Assembly (NCBI GenBank): GCA_903832475.1
Contig: CAILBQ010000413.1
Coordinates: 1 to 7,419, forward strand
Direction of reading: 5' to 3'
Length of the DNA stretch: 7,419 nt
Source of the DNA: an uncultured Acidobacteriota bacterium
GTDB lineage: Bacteria; Acidobacteriota; Terriglobia; Terriglobales; Acidobacteriaceae
A program made the translations under genes and the position numbers. The notes under the pieces are model-generated. The model searched no databases and was not told where the DNA came from. It saw only the letters and a list, made by a program, of their open reading frames with translations. Positions 5,535-7,419 of this stretch are shown here, piece after piece (position 1 is the first letter of the stretch; each line of letters opens with the position of its first letter).

Positions 5535-6136
5535 ACGACACGCACAAATCCCCAGAATTCGAAGAGCTCTACGACCGGGCCGTGTCGAGCTACGCCCCGC
5601 CCGAACCGCGTCCCGGCCTGGAACAGCGCATCCTCGCCCACCTTGAGGCCCACGCCGCTCCTCGCTCTTTCCTGCCGCCCCGGCCACGATTCACAAGACT
5701 GTGGCTCCTCTCCGGCCTGATCACCGCTTCGGTGTTGCTCGTCGTCATCCTTTTCTTGGGCAATCGCATGAAGTCGCCCTCCAATTCGAGGGAGTTCGGC
5801 TCGCTGTCGACACCCGTTCCCAGTTCGCCGTTCCCTGCGAATCGTACAAGTCGCCAGCCAGCGCTTCACCATCCCCGGCACCCCGCCCGCTCCCCGGCGG
5901 AACCGGTATCCAGCGGGCTTACCTCCCAGGAACGCATCCTTGCGGAATTCGTTGCCCGCCGCCCTTCCGATGTTGCGGCCATGGCCAGGATGCTGCCTGC
6001 GTCCAGCCAATCTCCATTCGAGAAACCGCTGCCGGGCGCCCCCGTTCAACCTGAAGCGCTCTCGATCAAACCCATCGAGATCAACCCCATCGACTCTTCA
6101 ATCCAAGAACCCCCGGCTTTTAAAGGAGAATTATGA
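5531..6136 (+). CDS. Single-pass membrane protein, probable anti-sigma factor of unusual type
   Basis: A 201-residue protein in the position of an anti-sigma factor. A short acidic N-terminal domain (about 1-45, EFEELYDRAVSSY then PRPGLEQRILAHLEAH) would face the cytoplasm. One transmembrane helix lies at about 57-77 (LWLLSGLITASVLLVVILFLG). A long Pro/Ser-rich segment follows (80-130), then a possible helical patch (TSQERILAEFVARRPSDVAAMARML, about 131-155) and a low-complexity tail. It lacks the HxxxCxxC zinc motif of ZAS anti-sigma factors and has no cysteine at all, so the call rests on position and topology only. The ATG at 5531 is preferred over an in-frame upstream ATG at 5504: AAAGGAG lies seven bases before it and it overlaps the sigma stop as ATGA. 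Its own stop overlaps the next start in the same way. It could instead be a membrane anchor for the exported downstream protein. Confidence 0.75.
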   Translation: MNDTHKSPEFEELYDRAVSSYAPPEPRPGLEQRILAHLEAHAAPRSFLPPRPRFTRLWLLSGLITASVLLVVILFLGNRMKSPSNSREFGSLSTPVPSSPFPANRTSRQPALHHPRHPARSPAEPVSSGLTSQERILAEFVARRPSDVAAMARMLPASSQSPFEKPLPGAPVQPEALSIKPIEINPIDSSIQEPPAFKGEL

Positions 6137-6696
6137 TCATCCGTTCCCGTTACCTGCTCGTTCCTCTGCTCCTTGCGTCCTCCCTGGTGCATGCCCAGGC
6201 AACCAGTCCTCTCTCTCCGCTGACCTCCCCAAATCCGTCCGAACAGGAGTCTTTCCTCGTCACGCTCACCCTCAAGACCTCGGATCACGACAAGCCAATC
6301 TCCGACCAGAAGTTCACCGTCGCGGTTCTGACCAAGGCGGGCAACAGCAATGTCCGCGAAGGGGATAGGATCCCGATTGTTACTGGAACGTACGGTGGAG
6401 ATCCCAAGACGGCAAGCCAGTCAAGCCAGGTGCAATACATCGACCTCGGCACCCACATCGACGTGAACAACGCCAAACGAATCAATGGCCTCGTAGCGGT
6501 AGACATCAAGGTCGAAATGAGCGGAGTGGCCCCCGAGTCATCGGGAAAGGATGATCCCATCATCCGCCAGCACGCCTACTCCATCAGCCCTGCGGTTCCC
6601 CTGGGGAAGCAGATCACCGTTTATTCCTCAACCGACTCCGTAACCGGTCATAAGGCAGAGATCCAGATCCTCGTTCAACCCATCCCCGCCGCCTAA
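6133..6696 (+). CDS. Exported secretin beta-domain-like small protein
   Basis: A 187-residue protein with a clear Sec signal peptide (residues 1-21, core YLLVPLLLASSLVHA, cleavage likely after HA). The mature part is beta-strand-like. Several segments recall the conserved core of the secretin outer-membrane channel domain: RIPIVTG at 79-85, QYIDLGTHIDV at 101-111, an alternating strand LVAVDIKVEMS at 120-130, and IRQHAYS...PLGK at 144-159. No N-domains or full channel domain are present, so it cannot be a normal secretin. It may be a periplasmic or outer-membrane-associated protein derived from that fold; no function is established. The ATG overlaps the previous stop (ATGA) and is preceded by AAAGGAG at good spacing, so it is the third gene of the sigma operon and probably its output. 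It is followed by the inverted-repeat element at 6702-6919. The secretin resemblance is by eye. Confidence 0.78.
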   Translation: MIIRSRYLLVPLLLASSLVHAQATSPLSPLTSPNPSEQESFLVTLTLKTSDHDKPISDQKFTVAVLTKAGNSNVREGDRIPIVTGTYGGDPKTASQSSQVQYIDLGTHIDVNNAKRINGLVAVDIKVEMSGVAPESSGKDDPIIRQHAYSISPAVPLGKQITVYSSTDSVTGHKAEIQILVQPIPAA

Positions 6697-6710
6697 GCCC
6701 ACACAACAAA

Positions 6711-6735
6711 GCGGGACGCCGCTCGGGCGTCCCGC
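6711..6735 (-). terminator. Intrinsic terminator-like hairpin for leftward transcription
   Basis: GCGGGACGCC (6711-6720) pairs perfectly with 6726-6735 around the loop GCTCG. Read on the minus strand the stem is followed by TTTGTTGTGT, a fair U-tract, so it would end transcripts coming from the PDZ gene. On the plus strand no T-run follows. It forms the left end of the 218-bp element. Confidence 0.6.
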
Positions 6736-6886
6736 CAGCTTGCTGAAAAAATCGCTTCCGAACGTCCTGTAACAGGGCACGACTTCCAGTTGTGCCAATA
6801 AAGCCAATGGAATGAATGGGCTTTAGCCCCTGCCAACTTCGTGGAAGCCTCGAAACGCGGCAAAAGGGCCCTTTTCCGCAGCCTCA

Positions 6887-6919
6887 GCGGGACACCCTTA
6901 GGCGCCCCGCTTTGTTGTG
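6887..6919 (+). terminator. Intrinsic terminator-like hairpin for rightward transcription
   Basis: GCGGGACACC (6887-6896) pairs with GGCGCCCCGC (6901-6910) with two A-C mismatches and a four-base loop, then TTTGTTGTG follows. It would end transcripts from the sigma operon, leaving a 3' untranslated region of about 220 bases. It mirrors the hairpin at the left end of the same element. Confidence 0.5.
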
Positions 6920-6934
6920 CAACTATCGATTGTC

Positions 6935-7419
6935 TTAGTTCTTGATATGCTTCCCGGTCACCTGCAGCAGCACCAGCTGCTTGGTCCGGTCGCGCAGGAT
7001 GGTCACCTGCACCGGCCTTCCCTCGCTGGCCCTGAGCAGCCGTTCCCAGTCGCTCGACGTCACCACGCCCTCGCCGCCAATCTCCAGCACCACGTCATGC
7101 GCTTTCAACCCCGCCGCATCGGCCGCGCTCTTACGCGCCACGCTCTTGATCATCACGCCGCCCGTCAGTCCCAGAAAATCCGCCGTCTGCGGAGCCAGCG
7201 GCTCAACCAGCGCGCCCACGTGCAGCGAACTCCCCATCCACAGGTGAAATCCTCCCGAAGACGGCACATCGCCCGACCCGGTCAGAAATCCCAAGCCCGG
7301 AGCTGACGAATTTCCCGCCGTGTCCAGCTGCTGCCGCGCCTCTTCCTGCATCTTGTACCGGTCGGCCATCTGCACCGTCACGTTCTGCAAGACTCCATCG
7401 CGGCTCACCACCAGCTGCA
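6935..7419 (-). CDS. PDZ-domain protein, C-terminal 160 residues (N-terminus outside window)
   Basis: The frame is open to the right edge, so the gene starts beyond 7419. It opens with QLVVSRDGVLQNVTVQMADR, the last strands of one PDZ domain. A variable linker follows, rich in Gly/Ser and Gln (KMQEEARQQLDTAGNSS and onward). A second PDZ domain then fills the rest: the carboxylate-loop-like region near LGLTGGVMIKSVARKS, AADAAGLKAHDVVLEIGGE, the helix SSDWERLLRASEG and the final strands VQVTILRDRTKQLVLLQVTG. PDZ domains bind C-terminal or internal peptides. In HtrA/Do proteases they regulate a trypsin-like domain, but no protease sequence is visible here and the two-PDZ layout also fits non-catalytic periplasmic PDZ proteins. 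Its stop is 15 bases from the 218-bp inverted-repeat element, and it converges on the sigma operon. Confidence 0.87.
   Translation of the reverse strand, partial: QLVVSRDGVLQNVTVQMADRYKMQEEARQQLDTAGNSSAPGLGFLTGSGDVPSSGGFHLWMGSSLHVGALVEPLAPQTADFLGLTGGVMIKSVARKSAADAAGLKAHDVVLEIGGEGVVTSSDWERLLRASEGRPVQVTILRDRTKQLVLLQVTGKHIKN

Larger units (their letters stand above)
6702..6919. repeat. 218-bp structured element bounded by 19-bp inverted repeats
   Basis: CACAACAAAGCGGGACGCC (6702-6720) is the reverse complement of 6901-6919 with one mismatch (18 of 19). Between the arms lie several more stems: GGCACGAC/GTTGTGCC (6776-6783 and 6789-6796, one wobble), AAAGCC/GGCTTT (6800-6805 and 6819-6824) overlapping the alternative GGGC/GCCC (6818-6821 and 6826-6829), and GCGGcAAAAGGG/CCCTTTTCCGC (6857-6879, one bulged base). 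No reading frame of note is inside. It fills the gap between two convergent genes. It could be a non-autonomous mobile or REP-like repeat, a bidirectional terminator, or both. No target-site duplication was recognised. Confidence 0.7.

Noticed and set aside
4941..5687. A 248-codon open frame on the minus strand over the sigma factor
   Set aside because: The plus strand encodes a textbook ECF sigma factor here; the reverse frame is low-complexity Gly/Arg-rich with no ribosome binding site.
1..7419. CRISPR arrays, tRNA/rRNA genes, transposase genes, toxin-antitoxin pairs
   Set aside because: I saw no regularly spaced direct repeats, cloverleaf with TTCGAATC-type arm, transposase motifs or typical small antitoxin/toxin gene pairs.

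Overview
The window looks like chromosomal DNA of a GC-rich bacterium with a Gram-negative style envelope, most likely an acidobacterium. That assignment is an inference. It rests on GC-rich codon use, the EF-G-like protein, a CNEYD-type radical SAM protein, an ECF sigma factor followed by a small secretin-like secreted protein, and intergenic hairpins of a style I associate with Acidobacteriota. I ran no database search.

Layout from left to right. Bases 1-1199 (minus strand) hold the N-terminal 399 residues of an elongation factor G-like GTPase, cut by the window edge. Then comes a gene-poor stretch of about 400 bases. A 40-codon membrane microprotein follows (1599-1721), then a tandem pair of secreted thioredoxin-fold (DsbA-like) proteins (1837-2490 and 2556-3221). 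The pair was duplicated together with its 36-base promoter/leader. A 14-bp perfect hairpin lies behind the pair. Next come a small zinc-ribbon membrane protein (3425-3742) and, convergent to it, a radical SAM/SPASM-like enzyme (3796-4863, minus strand).

Divergent from the radical SAM gene is a tightly coupled three-gene operon, joined by two ATGA stop/start overlaps: an ECF sigma factor (4953-5534), a single-pass membrane protein in the anti-sigma position that lacks a zinc-binding motif (5531-6136), and an exported 187-residue protein resembling a free-standing piece of the secretin beta-domain (6133-6696). Behind it is a 218-bp element (6702-6919) bounded by 19-bp near-perfect inverted repeats, packed with hairpins and placed between convergent transcription units. 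Each end looks like an outward-reading intrinsic terminator. The window closes with the C-terminal 160 residues of a PDZ-domain protein (6935-7419, minus strand).

Working picture (inference): most of the window concerns the cell envelope. Two periplasmic thiol proteins, one membrane signalling unit (sigma factor, membrane partner, exported effector) and a PDZ protein sit side by side. The sigma/membrane/secretin-like operon is the best candidate for an under-described system. The tandem thioredoxin pair and the inverted-repeat element are the next most interesting items.
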